DNA of 64,000 nt from Sorghum bicolor. Taxonomy: Eukaryota > Streptophyta > Magnoliopsida > Poales > Poaceae. Shown piece after piece: positions 52,157 through 63,177 of the stretch. The position numbers were made by a program, and so were the translations under genes. Each line of letters starts with the position of its first letter. The stretch's first letter is position 1. The notes under the pieces are model-generated. The model had not been told where the DNA came from. It saw nothing but the letters and a program-made list of their open reading frames with translations, and did not search any database. The stretch lies in NCBI RefSeq assembly GCF_000003195.3, contig NC_012874.2, positions 1,891,001 through 1,955,000 of the forward strand. Reading direction: 5' to 3'.

Positions 52157-54362
52157 GAGGTGTGGGGGCGGGGCGGGGGGGTTTTGCTCTGCCAACTGCC
52201 ATTGCTGTGTGTTGCGTGGCGCGTGCGTGCTTCCCGTCCGTCCGGCCGGCTGCAGGCTGCTCATGCTCGCCTGGCATTTCGCCATCTCGGTGTGGTGGTG
52301 GTGCAGGTGCAGGTGCAGGTCTGCCTACGTGGCATGCCGCCGTGAGCCTGTAGGACTGAGGAGGCAGGTGACAGGTGGACGGACACGGACGCGCGGCCTC
52401 CACCACCTGCCAACCTCTCACCTCCGGGCGGGCGGGAGGGAGTAGCGTTGCAATGGCAGCGTCAGTGTGGTGGACGCGCCGTGTCCTGATGGCGGCGCGC
52501 CCGCCGCGCTTGCAGTCCCAAGGCCGGCAGGCAGGTTGTCTTCTCTGCTCTGCTCTCTCTCTCTCCGACGCCGCCGGCGACCGACACATGTCGAAGCAGA
52601 GCAAGATGTCGCCAAGATCAATCATCAACATTGATGAATCACCCCCCACGATCTTTGTTGGCTTTCACGGTTTCACCGGACCGCCGGAGGGAGAATGGAC
52701 GGACCAGACCCATGGCTTCTTGCCTGTGCTGACCATGGCTGATGCTTCGGTAAACGAAAAAAAAAACACTGTTTGCAACACGATTTTTGTGTTTGTCTTG
52801 TCCTTGAGTTCGTTGTTTTTTTTTTCCTTCAGAAAACCAAACTGATCTTTATTTGAAATTACTATGTGATCCAAACAAACCTTAAAATTATAGCGTTCTC
52901 GTGTGAGATTTCATACGCTCCAAACAAACCTACGACGTCTTCGACGAATTGGTTGATGTAGAGCCTGTTTATTTGATTTTATTTATTAAATCTGTCATTT
53001 ATTTAATAGTGTTTTTCTTTCTCATAATAAATCAACGAATAGTCTTTTAGCCATGACTTTTTAACCAAACGAATACACCCGTAGTTGTACTCAGCATTGT
53101 GCTAGTGTCACGCGGCTTAAACTTGGAAACTAAGGTCATGTTTAAGGAAATGTTTAAATCCATAGAGCTAATAGTTAGCTACTAGTACTTACCTTCTTTA
53201 AATTAGGTCCAGATGGATCCAGCTAATAGTGTAACTAATTATTAGTTGGATACTTCACCAATAATTATCTTACTAGTAATTCAACCAAACCAGAGAATAA
53301 CAGTTACTTCTAATAGTTAAGTAGCTAATATTAGCTATCAGCTAGTATTAACTACATAGTAGCTATTAACAGCTAATAGATCCAAACATGAGCACGCTAC
53401 AGCCATCTCAGTGAGCTTATTACAACTCATCAGTTCCCAGTTCAGATCTCACATTTCGGGTTAATTCATTTGTTTGCTTTGCTCTAGACATTTTTGTCCG
53501 TCTGGTGTCCGATTCCAACGACCGCACATTATGCTTGAACAAGGCCCTCCATGCAAGCGGTGAGGTCACGAGCAGTCCGGTTGCTAGAACTGTATAGTAC
53601 TCAAGGTGTCATTTCGTTGCCATTTTATTGATTTTGTTTTTCCCCTCTTAATACTTCTTCTATTCCAAATTATAGGTCATTTTATTTTTTTTTCTTGAAA
53701 ACTTAAAACATCTAAGTTTGACCAAAATTGTTGAAAAAATTATAAAAATCTATAACATCAAATATGTAAACTATAAAATATAATTAATTCATAAATAATC
53801 AAATGATATTTATTTGGAATTATAAATATTACTATTTCTGTGTTGCAGATGCTCCATGCACGAATAGTTGTACCACAGCTTAAGGCCTGTTTGCTAGAGC
53901 TCCTCTGCAGCTCCGGCTCTGGTTCTTCTAGAGGGGTCCTACCAAATATTTTTCTGGAGAAGCCATTTTTAAGTAAAAAGCAGAGAAGCTAGAGACATTT
54001 TGGCGAAGCCACAAATTATGACTTCTCTAAAATGGCTCTAGCTATTCTAGAGAAGTTCCTCGTGAGGAGCCGTGCTAAACGCCACCTTAATTACTCAAAT
54101 TTAGAGGAGTTTCACTTACACAACTTAAACACCCAAAATCTGGAACGACTGTTCGCTTATCTTATAAGCTGTATTTTTTCTATCAACCAACAATGTTTAT
54201 CTCTTACAATAATTCAGCAAACAGTATTTAGTTATGATTTTTTAGATCAACCAACAATGTTTATCTCTTACAATAATTCAGCGAACAGTAATTAGTTATG
54301 ATTTTTTAGACTTAAGAGCGAAGAGGCTCTAATGATAACAGTGATATCATCCGACAAGATAA
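52157..54362. other. WRI1 upstream region, no gene seen
   Basis: The first 500 bp are GC-rich promoter-proximal DNA. There follows AT-rich sequence with a probable MITE at about 53134-53398 (inverted ends GTCATGTTT and AAACATGA, internal TAGCTAATA motifs). A further degenerate Stowaway-like remnant lies near 53650-53840. Long plus-strand frames here lack any domain. Confidence 0.4.
54185..54309. repeat. Tandem duplication of a 62-bp segment
   Basis: CAACCAACAATGTTTATCTC through ATTTTTTAGA occurs twice in direct succession, with two or three differences between the copies. Confidence 0.85.
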
Positions 54363-54604
54363 GGCCTTGTTTAGTTCTGAAAAATTTTGCAAAATTTTTC
54401 AGATTTTCCGTCACATCGAATCTTTAGACGTATGTATGGAGTATTAAATATAGATGAAAATTAAAACTAATTACACAGTTTAGTCGAAATTGACGAGACG
54501 AATCTTTTGAGCCTAGTTAGTCCATAATTGGACAATATTTGTCAAATACAAACGAAAGTGCTACTATTCCTATTTTGCAAAATTTTTTGAAAGCAAACAA
54601 GGCC
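54363..54604. mobile_element. Tourist-like MITE, TAA target duplication
   Basis: The 242-bp element runs from GGCCTTGTTTAGTTCTG to AAGCAAACAAGGCC. TAA flanks it at 54360-54362 and 54605-54607. It is the cleanest copy of the abundant family in this window. Confidence 0.85.
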
Positions 54605-54607
54605 TAA

Positions 54608-55992
54608 ATTAACTGAACCTGTTTGCTTGTCCGATAAGCCATCGCTAAAAATATTATTCACTGATTTATTTTGAGAAAAAACATTGTTGCTTGGCAGAAA
54701 AAATACAGCTGATAAGTACTAGTGGCCGCTGGACTGAATTCATTCATGGCGAATTAATCAACGCAACTGTGATTTGTGGAGGATTTGCAGCCACCCAAGC
54801 TAGGTAAACAGTTGGCACAGCACAAAACGTACGTGTTCCATCGAATTCAGAAAACTGACAGCTACTAGCAGCCTGACGGCCTCGGATCAATTATCATGTG
54901 GATCATATGACCGCGCACGCATGGCATGGGAATATGCATGGGGGAAAACAAGGATTTTCCAAACCAAACCGAAGGCGGCTACGACTACCTCTCCGACGAC
55001 CCCGTGAAAATCGCCATGACGCCGACCGGGCGCACGCACGGCAGCAGAAGCTCTCGCTCTCGCTGCTCCTGCTGACTCCTGTGCAGCATCAGCACCATGA
55101 TCGGCTCTGAATTGTTTTGTTCAGACAATTAAGCAGGCTCTAATTAATCACACCGCGTTGCTTGTAAAAACCTGCAATCGAGTGCGTGTGCGTGTGTGCG
55201 TGTTTGGTTTAGTAGCTAACCGTAATGCCTCTGGTTTCCCAGCTACTTTTTTGGTTAGTTTTCTGCTGCTGGATCTATCGATCGTCGTTTGCTTGCTTGA
55301 TGGAGTTGCATTAATTGGTCAAGTGAAAACTAAACGTACGGTGTGCATTAGGTCGCCGGACTCTGCAGCCACGGCAAAGGAAATTCCAAACCTTTCTATC
55401 TAATAACCTAACCTCTCTATGCCAGACCAGTCTCCACACAGTTATATATGCAGCAACATGTTTGTGTGCATTGCTTGCTTGCAAGTTACCTCATCAGCTG
55501 CGGCATGGAAGGGTGCACTAATTAATAAATTTAATTAAAAGAATCTTCTCACCATGTACCAATGGTTCCATAACCCTACCTTCTTCTGACTGAGATGGAA
55601 GTTCCGAAGTGGTAATAATGATATATAGTATAGCATATGTAGCATCGGATGGCACAAGTCAAGCCTGCAATTTCGTTCTGTGAGGATTGGCATATGGAAC
55701 ACGTACTCATCAGTCATCACTCAATATGTTTCTACACTTGAATAAGCAGAGAGGGGTAACAACATGAAATGTTCGCTCTGAAAATTTGATACTCAGTAAC
55801 ATGTACCAGCATATATATATGTACTGTTTCAGTTGCAGTGTCGACAGCAGCAGGGACGTGTGCTGGAAATCCAACCCCATGTCGCTATCATGCGTTGAAT
55901 TTTGAATAGTGCTCTGATCGATCTGCCGAGAGAGCTTCCCCAACTACTATATATTTAGTTTTGCAGTGTCACCAATTTTACAATCATAATAT
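54608..55992. other. Intergenic, no gene seen
   Basis: AT-rich DNA with short ORFs only. A segment at about 54617-54720 (CCTGTTTGCTTGTCCGATAAGCC) resembles another grass MITE end but has no definable partner. Nothing else is assignable. Confidence 0.4.
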
Positions 55993-55995
55993 TTA

Positions 55996-57154
55996 CACTA
56001 CTACACAAATGATTTTACAAGACATTCCCTTTTATTAATGGAGGCAGGCACAAAAATCAACTGTCACGATTAATGGCTGTGATTTACGGCCTCCGAAAAT
56101 ACATTTATAGAAGCATACACCTTAAGACAACCATCTCCAAAAATACCCTATTTTCCAAGGCGATCCCGTTATAGTGCCCGCCCCCATAAATCTATCTCTG
56201 GAGGCGGGCACACTATATGGCCTGCCTCCTAAAAGGCCGAGGCTCAGCCAGCCCAGTCAGAGCCCAATAACCATCTTCATATATATACTCAAACTTAGGG
56301 TTCACTGCACTGCTCTCCCACTCCCTCCCACAGCCAAGCGGCGCCTGCACTCCCATAGCCGAGCGCACCGCTCCCCTCCCCTCTCTTCTCCCCCATGACA
56401 GCTCGAGGTCGCCAGCCACTTCTCTTCTCCCCCACCTTACCTCCCTCCCTCCCTCCCCGGCGGCGCACCCCTCTTCTCCCCTGGCGACGCTCCCCTCTCA
56501 TCCCCTTGCCTGGCGGCACCCTCCTCCTCGGTGGTGCAAATGGCAGTGGGCTCCTCCTCGTCGGCGGCTGGATCCGGCCCCTACAACCTCGGTGGTGGTG
56601 GATCTGGCCATCTCCTCCTCTGTGGCGGCGGATCCGACCGTCTCCTCCTCTGTGGCGGGGGATCCGATCTTCTCCTGCTCGGTGGCGGCGGATCCGGCCG
56701 TCTCCTCCTCCGTGGTGGCAGATCCGGCCTTCTCCTCCTCCGTGGCGGCGGATCCGACCGTCTCCTCTGTGGTGGCGGATCTAGCCGTCTTCTCCTCGAC
56801 GGCGGTGGTTCCAACCCCCTCCTCCTCGGTGGTGGATCCACCCCCTCCTCGGTGGCGGCGGATTCAGCCACCTCCTCAGTAGCGGCGGATCCGGCCCTCG
56901 GGTCATCCTTGGCGGTGGTTCCAACCCCCTCCTCTTTACCGACGATGCTTGGGAGGCTACCGTGTGGCTCAGTTCCAGGCACGTTTGGGATTTTTTTCTT
57001 TTTATTTATTTATTTTATTTAATTAACGAAGGCTGACAAAAGCAACCGCCTCCATTAATCTTTGATTAACCGAGACCTTCCATTGGAGGCGATTGCATAT
57101 GCCCGCCTCCAATAATCAAAAGTGACCGCCTCCATTAATTTTTCTGTACTAGTA
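55996..57154. mobile_element. Non-autonomous CACTA-like element
   Basis: The left end is CACTACTACACAAATG. The right end is TTTTTCTGTACTAGTA, the inverted form of TACTAGTACAGAAAAA, two changes from the CACTA consensus. It is flanked by the 3-bp duplication TTA (55993-55995 and 57155-57157). Subterminal repeats of ATTAATGGAGGC occur in inverted orientation near both ends, as in grass CACTA elements. The interior is GC-rich and consists largely of a 30-bp minisatellite. No TNP1/TNP2-type transposase is present. Confidence 0.75.
56591..56930 (+). repeat. 30-bp GC-rich minisatellite inside the CACTA element
   Basis: About eleven units of the form GGCGGCGGATCCGACCGTCT + CCTCCTCTGT repeat with few length changes. 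One frame reads a degenerate decapeptide GGGSDRLLLC repeated. All three plus frames stay largely open because the unit length is a multiple of three, so openness is not evidence for a protein. Confidence 0.85.
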
Positions 57155-57216
57155 TTAGTTATAGCAATCTTGCAGGACGATTTAATTAGCAAAGATACGT
57201 GGAAAAAGAAAAAATG

Positions 57217-57835
57217 CTTATTTGGAGATGCGAGAATCAAACACCTTACCTTGTATAGTATAATAATGCGTTACCAACTGAGCTACTACATGCCAAGTTT
57301 TACTTAGTCTTGCACTACAACTGATTTTAGTATTTTATACAGCTATCTTTTTGATAATATTTTATACAATTATTTATTTTCAACAAAGACGACACGCAGA
57401 AGAGAAAACAATACACTATTTGGACAGAGATGCAATGCAAGGAATATAACCATATATATGCATGTGCCTCTATTCTATCTATATTTTAGTCATTACTGGG
57501 AGACGCGAGGAATTCAAAACCGTTCGAGATCGTATCTCTATATAATATATAGAAGATAGGATAGGGCTACATAGTTTTATTCAATTTTGTACTATATAAA
57601 CAACTCTATATAATAGATAGAATGTGCTCTACTACCAATTAAGCTACATCTCCGGTTTTATTCAGTTTTGTTCTATAAATAATTATTTATCACTAACTCT
57701 TGATTTTCTGGGATTTATATTTAGAAAGACACGCAATGAGATACGAGGAATAAAAACCGGTACTTCTATATTCCAATAGAATAGTATACTGCATACTGCA
57801 CTAAGTTTTACGTCCCTGTTTTGCCATGGCGCACC
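57217..57835 (-). repeat. Cluster of degenerate tRNA-Ala-like units
   Basis: On the minus strand, 5' halves resembling tRNA-Ala (GTAGCTCAGTTGG at about 57276-57290; GGAGATGTAGCTTAATTGG at about 57633-57651) are interspersed with 3' halves. The 3' halves (T-arm plus acceptor) are TTTGATTCTCGCATCTCC at about 57222-57239, TTTGAATTCCTCGCGTCTCC at about 57499-57518, and a weaker one at about 57733-57752. A recurring GTTTTATTCAGTTTTG-like spacer separates them. None folds as an intact tRNA: AT-rich inserts replace the anticodon arm and the acceptor halves do not all pair. Confidence 0.5.
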
Positions 57836-57855
57836 CCAATTAAGATTTTTTTTTT

Positions 57856-58165
57856 ATTCTAGCCAAGAAACGCCGTGGAGACAATCAGACGGCGCAATGA
57901 AGGACTTTGTCAATGAAGATGAAGCATGCCAGGATTCAGATCACTGAAAGGCGACCTGAAGATCCGTGTGTCGTCTGGAATCTTTTGTTTGGCTACTGTT
58001 ATGTCCTTTGCTTCCGCTATGATGTCAAACGTTTTTAGGCTGGTTTCACTATTTTAGTTCTCTTTTCTGTTCTGAACTGTCTGGCTTTGTTGTCTGTTCA
58101 AACTCTGGTAACAATGTATTTCCGTTGTCAGTAATGGAAATGGGATAGCCCCTAGTTCGAAAAAA
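57856..58165 (+). mobile_element. 5'-truncated LINE-like insertion with 18-bp TSD
   Basis: A 310-bp insert ends AGTTCGAAAAAA. It is bounded by a perfect 18-bp direct repeat, AATTAAGA followed by ten T (57838-57855 and 58166-58183). The T-rich target, long TSD and 3' A-tail are the signature of L1-type target-primed reverse transcription. The insert resembles a plant LINE 3' UTR but has no coding part, so it could also be a retrotransposed fragment of another RNA. Confidence 0.75.
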
Positions 58166-58183
58166 AATTAAGATTTTTTTTTT

Positions 58184-61100
58184 GGTGGAGATGCACGTTG
58201 AGTTAGAGGCTTGGCTAAACAGTTAGCGCACCTACTAAGGCTAATTTTTAGCTAGTAGCTAACAATTAACTTTTAGTATTCCATGTCCATCCGTGTTTCA
58301 TACATATCATAGGATCTGTCATTAATTGCCACTAGAGATGTTAATGAGAAATTCCCCGTCAAAGGATAGCTCCCCATTCCTACCCCCGCAGTGACAAATT
58401 CCTGTTGTGCAGGGAAATTTTCCCCACAACCACTCACCATTACAAAAATATAATATTTAGAGAGCAAAGGCAAATTCATAGTGTCAAATGAATATATATA
58501 TTGAATAAGCAAGATTTCATATTATGAGACATCTAATTTAGAGTTTAGTTTGCTATTTATACAAAGTTATGTGTTGAGCATTTGGTAGGCCAAGAACCTA
58601 ATTTTGAGTAAGAGGTGTTCTCTATCCTCGTCTCCACGAAACCGAGGGGACTAAAATGTTCCCATTTTCAATCTCATGTGGATTAAATTGGCCCCATCTT
58701 TGTCTCCTAATAGAGGAATTCCCCGCAAGGAATCAGGGACGATTTGGTCCCATTGCCTTCTCTAGTTGCCACACGCATCATCATACTTCTATCATCGTGG
58801 ATCTGTCCATCATTGTTGTGGAAAAACTGGCTATGCTCGTGTCACCTCCTACCACCACCACCGTCGCGCTGCCTGCCATCCACCATACTCTCCTTGTGTG
58901 GTCTTGCCAAGGACCACGCCATCCCACTTGGCCTCATCGCCACCTGCAGAGCTTATTTGTGTCACGGACTGAGAAACCTACCTAGTCCAGGCAACAATCT
59001 CAGGCATCTGGTTTTGAACGTCTAGAGCTAGATTGAGCTACAAAGCCAATGCTTCTAGGCTAGGACAAGCAAACACACCCGCATTGCGTCCTAGATGAGG
59101 GTGCATACAATGGGCCTCTCGAATCACATGCATTGGGCGTTGGAGGAAGAGGACAACACATAGGAGGGAAGGGGATTTCAGGCCTCTCCACTTCGACACC
59201 ATCCACCAAGCCACTTTGCTTGCGCATCTCCAACATTGGCCGTTTGAGAGACCATCTACCAAGCAAACTTTGCTTGGGCATCTCCAACATTGACTGCTTG
59301 AGAGGGCGGCATAGGACAAGAGGGAAGGGGAAACCGTTGCCCATGCATAAATGGTATGATTGGGTTAGGATAGAAATTACATGTTAGTATATATAGTATC
59401 TTTGTTTATGAGATAAAATTAACATCGATTTAGAAGTATACTTGTGGAGGTTATTCCTATATATGGAGCAGCTGTGGACACTTACCATGGATTGAGAACA
59501 TGTGTCCATACACAATCATTCAATGGATAAGGGAGATGTAGTTTTTTTCAGCGAATTCTCTGCAGCCATCTCATGGATTCGTTGATTGGGCATAGACACA
59601 TATCATCAATTCGATGGCCACATTAGTTCATATGACTAACTCTAGTAATTTTTTTTTTCTCTAGACTAGGATCATGACAAAACATCACTTTCACTTCGCC
59701 TGGTTATTGCAGACCAAACTAAGTACATTTGCATGATACGGCACATCGATTTCTTCCCATTATTAATTATTACGTGAAAGGCTCACACGTTGGTGTATTT
59801 TCGATTCACCAGATCAGCCTCTGGTCGATCTGATTATTCGTGGTGCACGATCTGATCACTTTCACTAATAAATTAAAACTTAAAAACTCAGCTCCTTGTC
59901 CTTGCATGCATTTATGATTCAGTGATCAATCTCATACTGACTTGAAAACCCTACAGGATCTGAATAAGGAATGTGAACAATTTGCAGCAAGCTGCGGGCA
60001 ACTCAGGGATTATATTGTTTGATAAATCAAATCATGCACGTATGTTGTGCAGCAGCTGGAGTAAACGCAAAAGATGATATATAGTATATCATAGATAATC
60101 GTAATGCGCGAGGCACGAGCCATTAATGAGCCATTAATCTAATCTCCTTGAAGTCCCGTACTCCGATCCCTGCCTGTGTCTAATATATAAATTAAATACG
60201 GTCATATTTGGAACCCACTCGTTCGCCATCACTTTCCCGATAAAAGCCAATCATCAGCTAGGTAAGCAGTAGTACTCCTTCTGTATCAAAATTAGATGAG
60301 ACGATACGAATACGATTATATCAAGGAGATCAGTACTATGTTACAACGGAAATAAAGTAATACTTCCATCATCAGGTTTGCATTGGTGTTATCATGGCGG
60401 TATTTCATAGAGCCCACCATCATAAAACTAATTCTTGAGGGTACCAAAAATCACAACAATACAGTATATACTTCATGAGGGTGACACTGACACCACCACA
60501 AAAATGTATTCGAACCAACACAAAATATGTTTGCCTGGGCCGTTAAAATCCGTCATGATAATTTATTACCGCACCAGCCACAATCATCCACCTTGAAAAT
60601 TCATACATACATATAACAATTACAATAAATTCAATTTACCGTACACATACAGAGCCTTTTTTTTTAATGCACAGGTACTCTTCAGAAGGTGAGGCACCCG
60701 GGGCAGCGTGGGCAGCTGCTCGGCCTCAGTCAGGACTAGCCAACCGAGTCCTCGCTTGTCCTCATAAAAAGCCAAATCTCATTGTAGCACATCCATGAAT
60801 GAGTCCCAACTGTTATTTTAAAATCGATAATGTCATATATACAAGACTTACAATCACATACACCCACTTAAATTTACAACAAAACACAGAACATCCACGT
60901 AAGTGTATGTTTTCCTGTTCACCTATAAGCATGATTTTGTATCTGAAATAGATATGATGTTTATCAATCATCAGTTTAGGCTACCACAAAAAAGCACATG
61001 AGCACATTTTTAAAAGATGCAAAATAGAGATGATATTTCACAGTGCATGAATGCAACTAACATAACTCAAAATTGCTAAACATAAGACCTTTCACTCACC

Positions 61101-61790
61101 TTTTGACCTTACTTGCTAAAACAAAGTAGAGATGGTTCAGTTTCAGATCAGATCATGGGCAATAACACAAATAAGATAGTAGAGGTATTATCTGAGCAAA
61201 CAGAGGATGCTAGAACATAAATGTTTTGTTAATTAAGTGGGCTTTGTTCTGGTACTCCCTTACAACTATGAGCATTTCATTTAATAAGATCAGATGGTTA
61301 GAATCATATACGGAGTACATGTTACTTACTAGGAGGTAATATGTGAAATAGGATAGTTAAAGAAAGTTTTAGATATAAAAATCTTCTTTCTAGATCTAAT
61401 TGATGCACATGCATGATCTATTTGATATGGTAAATTCTTTTATTTTTCAACTTTAGACATTACAAAATTTTATTAGTATAAATTGTCATGACAGTCAATT
61501 TAATTAGCATGCAACTTTTTGTTCTCCTGTACGTGACAGCTACACGTTGTAGCACGTTTCGTTCCCACCTTCCATTAGCTGACGTGCAACATATTTTAAT
61601 TTAGAAGATCCTCATAATTATATAATATAGCTTTAATCAAGTTAGCATCAGGCACATCACATTTGACTACATATATAACGTATTAGTGTGTAACATATTT
61701 TAGATTACCAAAATTGAAGACTCAATTAATGTGTTAGCTACTTATCCTTTTCCCGCATGTAACCTATATGTTTCTTTAGCTGACTATTGT
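58184..61790. other. Intergenic, no gene seen
   Basis: AT-rich sequence. An imperfect tandem duplication lies at about 59199-59306 (CATCTCCAACATTG repeated with a period near 52 bp). The remaining ORFs are short and unlike any family I recognise. Confidence 0.4.
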
Positions 61791-61794
61791 TCAG

Positions 61795-62012
61795 TTGATG
61801 AAATTTTTTGGTTTTGAGTACTGTAGCACTTTCGTTTGTATTTGATAATTATTGTCTAACCATGGACTAACTAGGCTTAAAAGATTCGTTTCGTAAATTA
61901 CAGGCAAACTATGCAATTAGTTATCTTTTTAATCTATATTTAGTGTTTCATGCATGTGCCGCAAGATTCGATGTGATGAAAAATCTGGAAAATTTTTTGA
62001 ACTAAACAAGGC
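61795..62012. mobile_element. GGCCTTGTTTAG-family MITE, left end lost
   Basis: The right end GAACTAAACAAGGCC (about 61998-62012) and the typical interior (GTAGCACTTTCGTTTGTATT) are present. The left terminus has diverged. Confidence 0.6.
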
Positions 62013-62633
62013 CTATGTTCCATGACTTTTTCTATATATTTATTTGTCAAAAATAAACAGAATATGTGCAATAACATTTTCATATGTAAATAGACCGGTG
62101 CACATGAAAAAAACGCTTCTTGTGCCTTGCGCTGCTACACATGGTGCGTTGTGCAACACGCGCAAACGAAAGAAAAGGAAGGGCCTTGCTCCTATGTAAA
62201 ATCACGGATATGGAAGGGTCCCTTTCCAGGTGATTACGGGATTTTGGCAGTTTTTTCTTTATTTTCTTTGGTATTTGTTTATGTAATTAATTCAGAAAAT
62301 CTAATAAATCAATGGTTGTGATTGTTTTAAGCCATTACCTCCTATCTAGTAGGTAATGGGAGTACCATAGCATTGCTCTAATTAAGTATTCGAGACTGTG
62401 AGCTATCAAATCAACAAATCAAGACAGGTGAATATACTAAATCCGTGCTTTGAATGGTTTAAACCAGTCATACAATGCTGCCATCAGTTCCTCTGCTAAC
62501 CTCAAACTGATGAGGTCCTGCTGCCACATCAAGACTGAACTGTTGTTGCTATGCCTTAAGTTCCTGTTGCCTACAGACAGAGATATGACAAAGAGTTGCT
62601 CAAAATAAAAATCCAACGATTGAGGCCTTGTTT

Positions 62634-62865
62634 ACTTCCCTTATGAATACTTTTTGGGACAATGTAGCACTTTTGTTTGTATATAACAATTATTATTTAA
62701 TTATGGACTAACTAGACTTAAAAGATATTCGTCTCGCAAATTACAGACAAACTGTGTAATTAGTTATTTTTTAGTATAATTTAATGATTTATGCATGTGC
62801 TGCAAGATTCAATGTGACGGAAAATTTTAAATTTTTTTTGGCTTTTGGAGAAACTAAACAAGGCC
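62634..62865. mobile_element. Tourist-like MITE, TGA target duplication
   Basis: The 232-bp element runs from GGCCTTGTTTACTTCCC to AACTAAACAAGGCC, flanked by TGA at 62631-62633 and 62866-62868. Confidence 0.8.
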
Positions 62866-63038
62866 TGAACAAAATCGTGCATTTGGAATAGCTTAGCTTC
62901 AAATTAAAAGAAAAGAAAATGAAGCATATTAGCCTGAGTTTGAGGTGCTACACGAACTACAAAATGATGAAAATCTTATGGAAAGGCCGTACCCACAGTA
63001 TAAGTGGTAATTTTGCCTTCATTACTCCAAGAAAGGTA

Positions 63039-63175
63039 CTTCGTCAATTCTAAATTATAAGTCGTTTTGATTTTTTCATTCATCTATTTTGCTATGTATC
63101 TAAACATATTATTATATCTAAATGCATGGATACACCAAAAAAATTAAGGTGACTTATAGTTTAGAACGGAGGAAG
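63039..63175. mobile_element. Short Stowaway-like MITE
   Basis: The left end is TA|CTTCGTCAATTCTAAATTAT and the right end GACTTATAGTTTAGAACGGA then GGAAG|TA. The ends are inverted complements with internal mismatches. The length is 137 bp. Confidence 0.7.
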
Positions 63176-63177
63176 TA

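Noticed and set aside
51181..52353. 390-codon plus-strand ORF across the WRI1 first exon and promoter
   Set aside because: It is antisense to the proven WRI1 exon 1 and upstream GC-rich DNA. Composition is low complexity and there is no domain, so it is a GC-driven shadow.
52375..52845. 156-codon plus-strand ORF upstream of WRI1
   Set aside because: It is mostly promoter-proximal GC-rich DNA with no domain, and the C-terminal part is arbitrary AT-rich sequence.
56531..57022. 163-codon Gly-rich ORF inside the CACTA-like element
   Set aside because: It comes from a 30-bp repeat whose unit is a multiple of three, so all plus frames remain open. No start context, domain or splice evidence supports a gene.
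57222..57292. Possible functional tRNA-Ala on the minus strand
   Set aside because: The 5' and 3' acceptor halves do not pair properly and the anticodon arm is replaced by AT-rich sequence; treated as a tRNA-derived repeat.
58656..58985. 109-codon ORF in the right arm
   Set aside because: It is His/Pro-rich low complexity with no domain, and other frames in the same stretch are open as well.
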